A stretch of 25,580 nt of DNA, from contig KQ964424.1 of the NCBI GenBank assembly GCA_001566745.1, positions 147,748-173,327 of the forward strand. The letters run 5' to 3'. Below, one piece after another: positions 1 through 7,146 of this stretch. The notes beneath the pieces are model-generated. The model was not told where the DNA came from. It was given only the letters and a program-made list of their open reading frames with translations, and did not search any database. Numbering within the stretch: position 1 is the first letter of the stretch; every line of letters begins with the position of its first letter. The stretch comes from Conidiobolus coronatus NRRL 28638. Taxonomy: Eukaryota > Entomophthoromycota > Entomophthoromycetes > Entomophthorales > Conidiobolaceae. The position numbers and the translations under genes are program-made.

Positions 1-39
1 TCATTTATACAAAAAACTAACAGAAATATTCTCGACTTG

Positions 40-279
40 CTATCTGAAAACTATTTGACTACACTCCGTATAATTCGGCGGCGAAGGCCGGGGAGGCTCA
101 TATCTAGGCAAAGGCTCTATAAACTCTCTACTCAATCTCCTCTCGTTATACCCATAACCATCTTCATCATCAAGATAACCACCAAACCATTTATCAAACT
201 TCGAGTAGCTAAATGCTAAAACGATGATTATAATGAATACTATAAGTAAAAAAACTCCTAATATTATAAAATCTATCAT
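40..279 (-). CDS. PY-tail single-pass membrane microprotein, paralog 1 (79 aa)
   Basis: Small membrane protein of no named family I recognise. Residues 4-24 form one continuous hydrophobic helix. Lysines follow it (K27, K30) and no basic residue precedes it, which predicts the C-terminus in the cytosol. A Gly/Asp/Tyr/Glu linker (35-48) leads to a tail with LPRY (57-60) and PPNY (67-70), the two forms of PY motif bound by WW domains of Rsp5/NEDD4 ligases. The protein ends soon after TECSQI (71-76). The start is the only ATG before the helix. Four paralogs follow at 1681, 3166, 4545 and 7147. Shared tail sequence despite different codons argues for selection on the protein. A role as ubiquitin-ligase adaptor, like yeast Sna3 or Rcr1/Rcr2, is inference. 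Confident it is a real gene, unsure of function. Confidence 0.82.
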   Translation of the reverse strand: MIDFIILGVFLLIVFIIIIVLAFSYSKFDKWFGGYLDDEDGYGYNERRLSREFIEPLPRYEPPRPSPPNYTECSQIVFR

Positions 280-342
280 TTATATGTATATTAATTATTA
301 TATGTATTTTTATTTTTATTTTTATTTTTTATTGTTGATATA

Positions 343-359
343 GAGCTTGTATTTATACT
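343..359 (-). promoter_or_regulatory. TATA element of PY paralog 1
   Basis: On the minus strand this reads AGTATAAATACAAGCTC and lies about 70 bp upstream of the ATG at 279. The nonamer TATAAATAC occurs at a similar place upstream of all five PY-tail genes, and the AAGCTC extension is shared with the copy at 7147. A (TTTTTA)-type tract at 306-330 lies between it and the start codon. Confidence 0.6.
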
Positions 360-377
360 CTTTAAAATTTATTAATT

Positions 378-592
378 CAAATTACTTTTAAAAGCCAATT
401 AGTAATGTTATTTTGTTTGTTGTTTAAAATAAATTATTGAGGAAATACTACATTAGTAACATAGAAATAATAAGTACTTTAATTGACTAAATTGGAATAT
501 TAACTTGGCATAAATTAAATAATTAAAATCTACATATTTTTGCCAAAACTAACTTGTATATGAATAAGCAGATAAAAGTTAAACGATTAATT
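378..592 (-). promoter_or_regulatory. Distal upstream region of PY paralog 1, partly conserved
   Basis: Short blocks match the upstream regions of the other paralogs. CAAATTACTT at 378-387 resembles a block 25-29 bp beyond the TATA element in paralogs 2 and 3. TTTTTGCCAA near 537-546 matches the TTTTTGCCAA block of the 3166 gene. GCAGATAAAAGTTAAACGAT at 568-587 resembles the GCAG...CGATAAT block of the 3166 and 7147 genes. Spacing is shorter than in those genes, so the match is partial. Confidence 0.35.
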
Positions 593-742
593 ATAGGGTA
601 AAAGCTAGCGATATGTGGCTATTATTAATATAAAAGCATTGTTAATATTCAAAATTTTAATTAAAGCGGATAATCTTATAATACCATATCTATACATTAC
701 CAAATATAACTAGTAGCATTGATAATTTAATACTCGTGAAGA

Positions 743-1025
743 AAAAAATTAATATGAGAGGTTCTGGTTAACTTGACTTAAATTTGCGTGAGCTCAGTTC
801 AAATTTTTAATTTTAAAATAAGCTAGTTATTATCTTATATATCCATTATTTAAAAGAGAAAACTTAGTAATAATACACTAAAATACTATATTACCAATAA
901 TATCTAAAAAAAGATATTATTTAATACAATATAAATTATAAAAATAGAAAAAATTTAAACTTGCCCTAAAAAAATTTTGGACAAATTTTCCTTGCTTTAA
1001 CCAGAATCTTTCATATTATTTTTGA
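743..1025. repeat. Dispersed repeat copy A with terminal inverted repeats
   Basis: The ends form an imperfect inverted repeat of about 25 bp: AATATGAGAGGTTCTGGTTA at 752-771 pairs with the reverse complement of TAACCAGAATCTTTCATATT at 999-1018. A second copy in opposite orientation lies at 21578-21833. Its ends align with this one over about 30 bp (AGATTCT..GTTAAA..AAGGA) and about 48 bp (a block containing TGAGCTCAGTTCAAATTTTT here). There is no open reading frame of note. Size and ends fit a MITE-like non-autonomous element or a diverged repeat, but no clean target-site duplication is visible. Confidence 0.5.
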
Positions 1026-1680
1026 ATAATATTTCTTCAGGTTAATTGGAATTAATATGTCATTTTATTAAAAAAATCATTTTTTTTATTATTTTGATCT
1101 AATTTTGCAAAAACTCTCTCATTAGTATATATAAATTATTATATATTGGCTTTTATAGTTCAAATTTTTTTATCTTATCATCTATTATTCAACACAAAAA
1201 CATGTCTAAAATACAAATTAAAAAGCATAAAAACTATCCATATAAATTTAGTAGTTAATAGTTAACTCCACATTAATAATATTCACTATGCAAAAGAACA
1301 GTGCTCCACTAACTCATTCCATGAATAGGCCATTCTATTAAGAAAAACTATTTAGATAGTTAATATTTTCTTATATATTTTATAAACTTTATCTATAATA
1401 TTCTATTGTTATAAACTAAATTAAACCCATGAAATTTGTAGGTTAATATATCATTTAATCGATATATACTGTCTATATGTGCAATATGCAAACTAATAAG
1501 CTGATTTTTAATTTTTTGAACGTTGCATTACATAGAAACAGCCACTAGGGACGCAGAATAGGAATTATTTATCTTTTAAAAAATAAACTTTTAAAAGTTT
1601 CGGTTAATCTTATGTTTTATTTTATAAAATACATGATTTAAATTATATAAATATTATTATTAGATTATATAACTCTATAA
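1026..1680. other. Gene-free AT-rich spacer
   Basis: This spacer has no ORF, tRNA or coding-like composition. It contains short palindromes such as AAACTTTTAAAAGTTT near 1586. It covers the 3' flank of PY paralog 2. I see nothing functional that I can support. Confidence 0.5.
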
Positions 1681-1926
1681 TTAACTACTACTGCAAACAA
1701 TTTGACTACACTCTGTATAACTTGGCGGTAAGTACCGTGAAGGTTCATATCTAGGCAAAGGCTCTGTAAACTCTCTACTCAATATCCTCTCATTATAGCC
1801 ATAATCATCTTCTGTATTAAGGTAATAGGCAATAGATTTGTCTAGCTTCCAGTAAGTAAAAGCTAAATAAATTAGTACTAATACTAATATAAATATTAAA
1901 AATACAAGTGCTAACAACTCTATCAT
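1681..1926 (-). CDS. PY-tail single-pass membrane microprotein, paralog 2 (81 aa)
   Basis: Paralog of the gene at 40-279. The first ATG is at 1926; the frame stays open seven codons further upstream to a TTG, but that is not a credible start in yeast. The membrane helix covers residues 4-24 and is followed by lysines at 27 and 30, predicting a cytosolic tail. The linker DDYGYNER matches paralog 1 almost exactly, and the tail carries LPRY (57-60) and PPSY (67-70) ten residues apart, then TECSQIV. Outside the tail the helix sequence differs from the other copies. Probable partner of an Rsp5-type ubiquitin ligase by motif; function is inferred. Its promoter has TATAAATAC about 50 bp upstream. 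Confidence 0.82.
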   Translation of the reverse strand: MIELLALVFLIFILVLVLIYLAFTYWKLDKSIAYYLNTEDDYGYNERILSREFTEPLPRYEPSRYLPPSYTECSQIVCSSS

Positions 1927-1971
1927 AGTGTTGTAGATATTAATCAATTATCTAGTTTTACTGCTATGATA

Positions 1972-2023
1972 TTTGTATTTATACTATTATTATTGGAATA
2001 ATATGAGTTACTAATAAAGTTAA
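1972..2023 (-). promoter_or_regulatory. Core promoter of PY paralog 2
   Basis: Contains TATAAATAC on the minus strand (plus-strand GTATTTATA, 1975-1983), about 50 bp upstream of the ATG at 1926. About 29 bp beyond it lies GAGTTACTAATAAAGTTAA (2005-2023), which resembles GAATTACTTAATAAAGCAAT at the same spacing upstream of the 3166 gene. Confidence 0.55.
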
Positions 2024-2106
2024 ACATATTTATTAGTTTTATTGCATGCTTTATAATAAATAATAACTATAATTTTGTTTTTGTTTTTATAAATAATAAA
2101 AAAATT

Positions 2107-2249
2107 TATGCAAATTATTAAAAAACCAATATTCCGAAAGTTAATGTTAGACAGTTTGTCAATAAACTCAAAAATTATTTTTAACACTTCCAAATAAAAA
2201 CAATTTGGTATCGTATCAAGTGTTTATAGTCTAGATTATCTAACTCTTA
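2107..2249 (-). promoter_or_regulatory. Conserved distal upstream block of PY paralog 2
   Basis: Aligns with the upstream regions of the 3166 and 7147 genes. The plus-strand segment contains ATGCA, an A-run, then GTTAGACAGTTTGTCAATAA (2146-2165), against GTTAGACATTTTTGCCAATA in the 3166 gene. Further on, GTGTTTATAGTCTAGATTAT (2220-2239) aligns with the TTTAATA..CGCAG.TATCA block of the other two. It starts about 180 bp upstream of the ATG. Whether it is a shared activator site or residual duplication homology cannot be told from one genome. Confidence 0.45.
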
Positions 2250-2743
2250 TTTAATAACCATTATAATATTATTAAACTCACTTTACGTCGAAGTTATTAT
2301 TTATGCTAATTTTAGCTTATCTTTAAACTAATTTCGGATATAACACGTGCATGCATAGCAGAATAAGTGCTACTCTTTTGCATAATAAATATATAGTTTA
2401 AATAACATTTAATTAACTATTCTCACTTTCTCTAGTCCAATAATTGTCCAAATTAAAAAAATCAGTTTATAATGCTGTGCACTGTAATTTAAAATTCATT
2501 TTATCAAGTTTTTATATCTAATTTAATAACTCAAACCATACGTTAAAATCGGCATAATGACCGCTACAGTATAAGTTTTTGTTTATTTTAAAATCTTCTG
2601 GCATAAAGTAAAATAAATAAATAAAAAATGTTTTTGGGTAAAAGAATTCTAAAAAAGCAATATAATAAAGATAATTAGAGAATAAAGAAAAGAGCGAAAG
2701 GAATAGTATATAAATTTTAAATGAAAAAAGACTGGTATATTAG

Positions 2744-2789
2744 AAATAATAATAATAATAATAAAAATAAAAAAAATAAATAAATAAAA
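2744..2789. repeat. AT microsatellite
   Basis: A run of about six AAT units followed by A-rich TAAA-type repeats, in the 5' flank of the first tRNA-Leu gene. It is a simple sequence of no further evident role. Confidence 0.7.
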
Positions 2790-2891
2790 CAAATTTATTT
2801 GTCAAAGTCAATAAAAAATTTTATTTGTTATTATGTTTGACTTATTTGTTTATTATGAGAACTATTAAATTTGAATCAAGTTAACTAACAA

Positions 2892-2973
2892 GCTACTATG
2901 GCCGAGTGGTCTAAGGCGGGTGACTTAAGATCCCCTCTCGAAAGAGGCGTAGGTTCGAACCCTACTGGTAGCA
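2892..2973 (+). tRNA. tRNA-Leu(UAA), copy 1
   Basis: Seven-base-pair acceptor stem (GCTACTA with TGGTAGC), discriminator A, D arm GCC/GGC, anticodon loop CTTAAGA with UAA, long class II variable arm closed by a GAAA loop, and T arm GTAGG-TTCGAAC-CCTAC. No intron. A run of six T at 2978-2983 is the Pol III terminator. The 82 nt are identical to the copies at 6050, 7917 and 21965. All have an unpaired position (T29 opposite C41) in the anticodon stem. It reads UUA, expected to be a very common leucine codon in such AT-rich DNA. Confidence 0.96.
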
Positions 2974-3165
2974 TTTCTTTTTTGCTAATAGCTTCCTATT
3001 TCTATCAACTACCTTTATTAATCTCCATTCCCACTCATCCTAAAATGCTGCCAAATTAGTAATTTTATTATGTATATTACTTTCAAATATTCTGTTTAAT
3101 TTTCAAAATTTTGCGGTTATTTTACATTATATGGTATTATGAATTAAGTTAATATCTTCTCAGCG

Positions 3166-3432
3166 CTAATCACTATTACAAATGATTTGACTACACTCAG
3201 TATAATTTGGTGGCAAAGATGAAGTACGCTGATATCGTGGCAAAGGCTCTGTAAACTCCCTACTCAATCTCAGTACAGTATAGTCATTATAATTATCATT
3301 TCCGCGGATGGCATCGTTGTCGTTAGTGTTATAATCCATCCACTTACCCATCCTTGAGTAAGTTAAGGCTATACCGCCCAGTATAAATATTATAATAAGT
3401 ATTAAAAATATTAATGCTAGTAATTCCGACAT
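3166..3432 (-). CDS. PY-tail single-pass membrane microprotein, paralog 3 (88 aa)
   Basis: Same family as the genes at 40 and 1681. The N-terminal MSELLAL closely matches MIELLAL of paralog 2. The hydrophobic helix spans about residues 4-24 and is followed by R27 and K30. The linker is longer here (Asn/Asp-rich, 33-50) and accounts for the extra length. The tail has LPRY (64-67) and PPNY (74-77), ten residues apart as in paralogs 1, 2 and 5, then TECSQII. The residues after LPRY (QRTSS) differ from the EP..P of paralogs 1 and 2. tRNA-Leu copy 1 lies 190 bp past the stop on the other strand. Upstream sequence is the best conserved of the family. A ubiquitin-ligase-binding role is inferred from the motifs only. 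Confidence 0.82.
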   Translation of the reverse strand: MSELLALIFLILIIIFILGGIALTYSRMGKWMDYNTNDNDAIRGNDNYNDYTVLRLSREFTEPLPRYQRTSSLPPNYTECSQIICNSD

Positions 3433-3481
3433 CTTTTTTGTATATATTAACTAATTTATTTTTGTTATTGGTATTGAGTTT

Positions 3482-3525
3482 GTATTTATACTTTGATTTT
3501 AGTTTGAATTACTTAATAAAGCAAT
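3482..3525 (-). promoter_or_regulatory. Core promoter of PY paralog 3
   Basis: TATAAATAC on the minus strand (plus-strand GTATTTATA, 3482-3490) sits about 50 bp upstream of the ATG at 3432. GAATTACTTAATAAAGCAAT (3506-3525) lies about 25 bp beyond and has counterparts in paralogs 1, 2 and, less closely, 4. Confidence 0.55.
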
Positions 3526-3630
3526 TTAATAACAGTTTCTGAGCTTTATATTGTATAGATAAACTTAATATCAACTGATAACTGTTCTAATTTTTCTTAA
3601 TGGTAAAATAAATTAGCATTTTTAAAATTT

Positions 3631-3768
3631 AATGCATATCTGAAAAAACTTTTATACCGAGGAGTGTTAGACATTTTTGCCAATAAATTTTCTGCCAAGT
3701 AAAAGTAAAATCTGGGCTCTGTATTGAGCATTTAATAATCGCAGTTATCAGAACTTTTATCGATAATT
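3631..3768 (-). promoter_or_regulatory. Conserved distal upstream block of PY paralog 3
   Basis: This block of about 137 bp aligns end to end with the reverse complement of 6807-6941 upstream of the 7147 gene. It starts with AATGCA, then has an A-run, TTTTATACC, GTTAGACATTTTTGCC, a variable middle, and AATCGCAGTTATCAGAAC followed by TATCGATAAT. The two ends are far better conserved than the middle. It begins about 200 bp upstream of the ATG. The arrangement fits an upstream activating region, or recent duplication. Confidence 0.55.
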
Positions 3769-3831
3769 AGGTATTTTACTTGAATTTATTACATCACCAT
3801 TATTCAAAGTCAATAATTATTCAGAAAGAAA

Positions 3832-3987
3832 TACACCCATTTTTTGTTATAAGAAAAATGTTGTAATCTTGAATTTCGCCAAAACTAAGTAATATGCTCC
3901 TTAAAATGTGCTTTTACTCAAAATCTATTGGATAATAGGCTCCGATTCATGATGACAGCATTTTTCTTATAACGAAAAACGGGTGTA
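3832..3987. mobile_element. TA-flanked terminal-inverted-repeat element (MITE-like)
   Basis: Arms of 29 bp at 3832-3860 and 3959-3987 are inverted repeats with 27 of 29 matches. Each arm has TA at its outer end, then CACCC, and an inner TTATAAGAAAAATG. The 98 bp between the arms carry no ORF. A TA at both outer edges is what insertion by a Tc1/mariner/pogo-type transposase leaves, and TTATAACGAAAAA-like ends recall pogo/Tigger elements; both points are inference from family knowledge. The pair could instead be a hairpin RNA or a terminator. Only one copy is seen in this window. Confidence 0.5.
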
Positions 3988-4544
3988 ATTTGATGCAATG
4001 GATAATATAGGCAAGTTAACCACTGCTATATACAAACGGTTTAATGTAAATCAAGCTCCATTAATTGACTAGCTTTTTTAATCAATTGATATTTAATTTA
4101 ACTACAGAACATTGAGTTTATCATTTAATTGTTAACATTCTAATCATAACTATATAATAAATTAATCAATTTTTTATATTTTTCATTGATCTATTAACTA
4201 ATATTTTACTTTTTTGGATAATTATCACACTTATGCAAGGTATATATAACTGGTATATTAACTGAAAGAATTTTATTAAAAATTAATTTAAACTTTAGCA
4301 GAGTTCAACTGTTTTTATCAAAAAGATACTGTAAGCGTTAATAGATATGATAGCTTTTATATTAGTCAATCAATTGACTAATTTAATTAATTTTTCATTT
4401 TACATTAATATTTTTGGTATATTTCATTATAATTTGAAATTAATCACATAATATATAATATATAATATATAATATATTGTATCTCATATTAAAATTTAAA
4501 CATTTATATTGCTAATAAATAATCACATATATTTTTATTGTATA
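3988..4544. other. Gene-free AT-rich spacer with a 7-bp tandem repeat
   Basis: No ORF or RNA gene is visible. At 4448-4475 the heptamer ATAATAT is repeated four times in tandem. The region lies between the inverted-repeat element and the 3' end of the 104-residue gene. Confidence 0.5.
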
Positions 4545-4859
4545 CTAATTAATAACTCTAACTTCGATCCTTTCTGTTTCATTTGCAACTCCTTCGCGAT
4601 CACCATCACCATTCCTCCTACTTTCCTGTGAACTTTCTGCACAATAATCCGGTGGCGCTTCATAAACTGGTAAAGGATCCAAAAACTCTAAATTCAAATC
4701 ATGTAAATTCCCCTCAGCCTCTCTATTCTCTCTTACAATCCTCCTCAGCTTCTTATTTTTATACCAATTTAAACTCAACAAACCAACGATAGCAACAACT
4801 ACAACGCTAAGGGATATTAATACTAGATCGGATATACTGGTCCCTGGTATGTATGACAT
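4545..4859 (-). CDS. PY-tail single-pass membrane protein, divergent paralog 4 (104 aa)
   Basis: A divergent member of the PY-tail family. A short polar N-terminus precedes a hydrophobic helix at about residues 11-32. The strongly basic KNKKLRR (34-40) follows, giving a clear N-out, C-in topology. The tail has the shared core L..EF..PLPVYE, with LPVY at 63-66 and PPDY at 69-72. The two PY motifs are only six residues apart, against ten in the other four members. TECSQI is not kept, although CAESSQE may be its remnant, and an acidic/polar tail of some 30 residues is added. Composition is less AT-biased than in the other four. It could be the older form from which the short copies arose, or a separate adaptor. 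Topology and motifs are seen in the sequence; Rsp5 binding is inferred. Confidence 0.8.
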   Translation of the reverse strand: MSYIPGTSISDLVLISLSVVVVAIVGLLSLNWYKNKKLRRIVRENREAEGNLHDLNLEFLDPLPVYEAPPDYCAESSQESRRNGDGDREGVANETERIEVRVIN

Positions 4860-4900
4860 TGTTTTTTTTGTGAAAAAAGTTTAGTTTTGATGAAGGGAGG

Positions 4901-4967
4901 GTATTTATATGGATCTGTAAGCATGATTGTTTTAAGTCATATGAATTTTAGCTCCAAATTACTTAAT
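4901..4967 (-). promoter_or_regulatory. Core promoter of PY paralog 4
   Basis: TATAAATAC on the minus strand (plus-strand GTATTTATA, 4901-4909) lies 43-51 bp upstream of the ATG at 4859. CAAATTACTTAAT near 4956-4968 resembles the block found beyond the TATA element in paralogs 1-3, but at twice the distance. Confidence 0.45.
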
Positions 4968-5257
4968 TATTAGATAATATTATTAATTTTCATAATGATA
5001 ACTCCTTGCATTTTAATATTCTATTATTAATATTTTTTACACTAGTGAATGTTCTATATTTAGTATATTTGAAATATAAAAAATCTAATATTCGGATAAA
5101 TTGTTCAATTTAATCAAGTTTAAGCGGTGTAAGATTTTGAAAAAAGAACAAAAAGCTGATTAGAAGATATATATTAAGTAAATAAATTAATCGAGGTATA
5201 ATTTGCTAAAACAAAATATGTAAAAATAGAGACATATTAGCAAAAAGTATGAAGAAA

Positions 5258-5330
5258 CGCCCAATGTGGGGCTCGAACCCACGACCCTCAGATTAAAAGT
5301 CTGATGCTCTACCGACTGAGCTAACCGGGC
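5258..5330 (-). tRNA. tRNA-Lys(UUU)
   Basis: A 73-nt cloverleaf with acceptor GCCCGGT/ATTGGGC (two G-U pairs), D arm TTAGCTCAGTCGGTAGAGC, anticodon stem TCAGA/TCTGA, loop CTTTTAA with UUU, T loop TTCGAGC and discriminator G. It has no intron, unlike the Saccharomyces tRNA-Lys(UUU). An A-run at 5242-5246 is the T5 terminator on the minus strand. Confidence 0.96.
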
Positions 5331-6049
5331 TTGCACTTTAGAAATTTTTTTAAAATATAGCTAATTTTTTTGCTTCCAATAACACTGTTTTCCTATATCA
5401 TTAACTTTTATATACTCATTTACCATAATCTTTTTTCAATTCATTACTCATTCAATAACAATATTCTATATTTTTTACGCTCTCTGTACTTACATTCACT
5501 TAATTCCCATTATTAATAATTTATTATTCTACTATGTATAATACTTTTCAATTGTTGATTATACTTCAAAATTGAAATGGAATTTCTCACCCATTCCTAA
5601 CAATAACATTGATATTAAGCTATAATATAAAGCGCTTTACTGTATATAATATCGTATAATTTTATTTATTATAGCTAAAACTTAGCATGAAAATTTAACA
5701 TAATACTAAAAACTACAACTCATTTTTACAACTAACTATGCTACTTTAACTGGATTATTAATGAAATATAAAACCAATTTTCTGGAGTCCATTATCAGTA
5801 TACTAATATTAGTATAACTAGTAAATTTAAAATTATTTGCAAAGCTATATAAATAAATAATAGCAAAGAAAAATTTCTGAATATTTATATACAAAACCGC
5901 TAAATAAAAAGTATAGTGATTTAGCATAAAAAACTGGCGCATTATAACAAAATTTTTAAATACATAGATAAATTAATTATTAGTCATTAAACTTAAGCTA
6001 AATATAATTAAAAAATATGAATAGAGATATAATTAAGCCAAAAAGTAAT
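5331..6049. other. Gene-free AT-rich spacer
   Basis: Lies between tRNA-Lys and tRNA-Leu copy 2. It holds one 68-codon open frame (5736-5942, minus) rich in Phe, Ile and Tyr that looks like chance in AT-rich DNA. No other feature can be supported. Confidence 0.5.
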
Positions 6050-6131
6050 TGCTACCAGTAGGGTTCGAACCTACGCCTCTTTCGAGAGGGGATCTTAAGT
6101 CACCCGCCTTAGACCACTCGGCCATAGTAGC
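6050..6131 (-). tRNA. tRNA-Leu(UAA), copy 2
   Basis: Identical over 82 nt to copy 1 at 2892, with the same anticodon UAA, class II variable arm and T29/C41 mismatch. The 3' flank, read on the minus strand, is ATTACTTTTTGGC, with the T5 terminator at 6040-6044. This short flank is shared with copies 3 and 4, showing that duplication or gene conversion reached slightly past the gene. Confidence 0.96.
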
Positions 6132-6806
6132 TTATTAGATAAATATACTCAAATTTGATATATAATTATTTATTATTTTTATATTTTATTATATCATTTT
6201 AGTTCAATTTTTACTCTTTTCTTTATTTTTCTTTTTTCATCTCTTTATTTATATATATCACTATATAATTTTTCCATTATTATATTTCTATTTTTCATAT
6301 TATAACAACATTTACAGCAATTATATATCATAAGTAATATAAATTTGGCAATAAATATTAATAATATCTTTAAACTATTGAAATTATTTGAATGATATTA
6401 TAGATATCATAGTTTATAGTCTCATAATATTTATTTCTATCAGAGTTACTTGGATTATTTCAATTTTTATATTGCAAATGTACATGGCAATTAATCAAAT
6501 AACATGACGTCAAATAGTTATTTTAAAGAGCATAGTATTAAATTTATGTTAATTGATTAGAATTTTAGCACATAGAATAATTTAACAAATATTACTATTG
6601 TGGTTAATATATATAATTCTTTGAGTAAAAAGCTAGTTAACTTTCGAATATGTTTGTATCAACCGCTGCATAATGAGGTACTTAATATACTCCTCAATTA
6701 AATAATAAATATTTTTGTACTGATTTGTATACTTATATCACGCTACTTTCACTCAATTATTGATGCTAATAATTATAATGAAATTAATTTAAGCAAATAT
6801 CTATCT
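6132..6806. other. Gene-free AT-rich spacer
   Basis: Lies between tRNA-Leu copy 2 and the conserved upstream block of the 7147 gene. No ORF or RNA gene can be supported. Confidence 0.5.
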
Positions 6807-6941
6807 ATTATCGAAAGAGTAATGATATCTGCGAATATTAAACACTCTTTACAATAGTGGCAAAGATATTTTTTTTGTTATAATTTATATGAAAAATGTC
6901 TATCACTCTACTTGGCATAAAAAGATTTTTATGGTTTGCAT
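6807..6941 (+). promoter_or_regulatory. Conserved distal upstream block of PY paralog 5
   Basis: Collinear with the block upstream of the 3166 gene, in the orientation expected from gene direction. It holds ATTATCGAAAGAGTAATGAT and TCTGCGAATATTA (6807-6840), then AAAAATGTCTATCACTCTAC (6892-6911), TTGGCATAAAAAG and TGCATT. It ends about 205 bp upstream of the ATG. The inner part of the block is poorly conserved. Confidence 0.55.
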
Positions 6942-7083
6942 TAATTAAATTTTATTTTATGCTAAGCTAGTTTGCCATTAAGCATATACAAAATTTATTA
7001 GTTTATTTGTTAATTACTGGTTATAAAACTAAAAAATTATTTTTAATTTACCTTTTAAGCAACCCAAGTTATTTTTGGCAACA

Positions 7084-7101
7084 GTATATAAATACAAGCT
7101 C
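7084..7101 (+). promoter_or_regulatory. TATA element of PY paralog 5
   Basis: GTATATAAATACAAGCTC includes TATAAATAC and the AAGCTC extension shared with paralog 1. It lies about 53 bp upstream of the ATG at 7147. Confidence 0.6.
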
Positions 7102-7146
7102 CATAACACCATCTTAATAATAAAGATTAATTAATATTTACAAAAC

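Noticed and set aside
1927-1947. Longer form of PY paralog 2 starting at a TTG codon
   Set aside because: There is no ATG there. The ATG at 1926 gives the same N-terminus (M-x-ELLAL) as paralog 3.
4583-4792. 69-codon ORF on the plus strand
   Set aside because: It lies antisense within the 104-residue PY gene, and its sequence is the mirror of that gene's codons.
5736-5942. 68-codon ORF on the minus strand
   Set aside because: It is dominated by Phe, Ile, Tyr and Asn as expected from chance in AT-rich DNA, and has no family resemblance, PY motif or shared promoter element.
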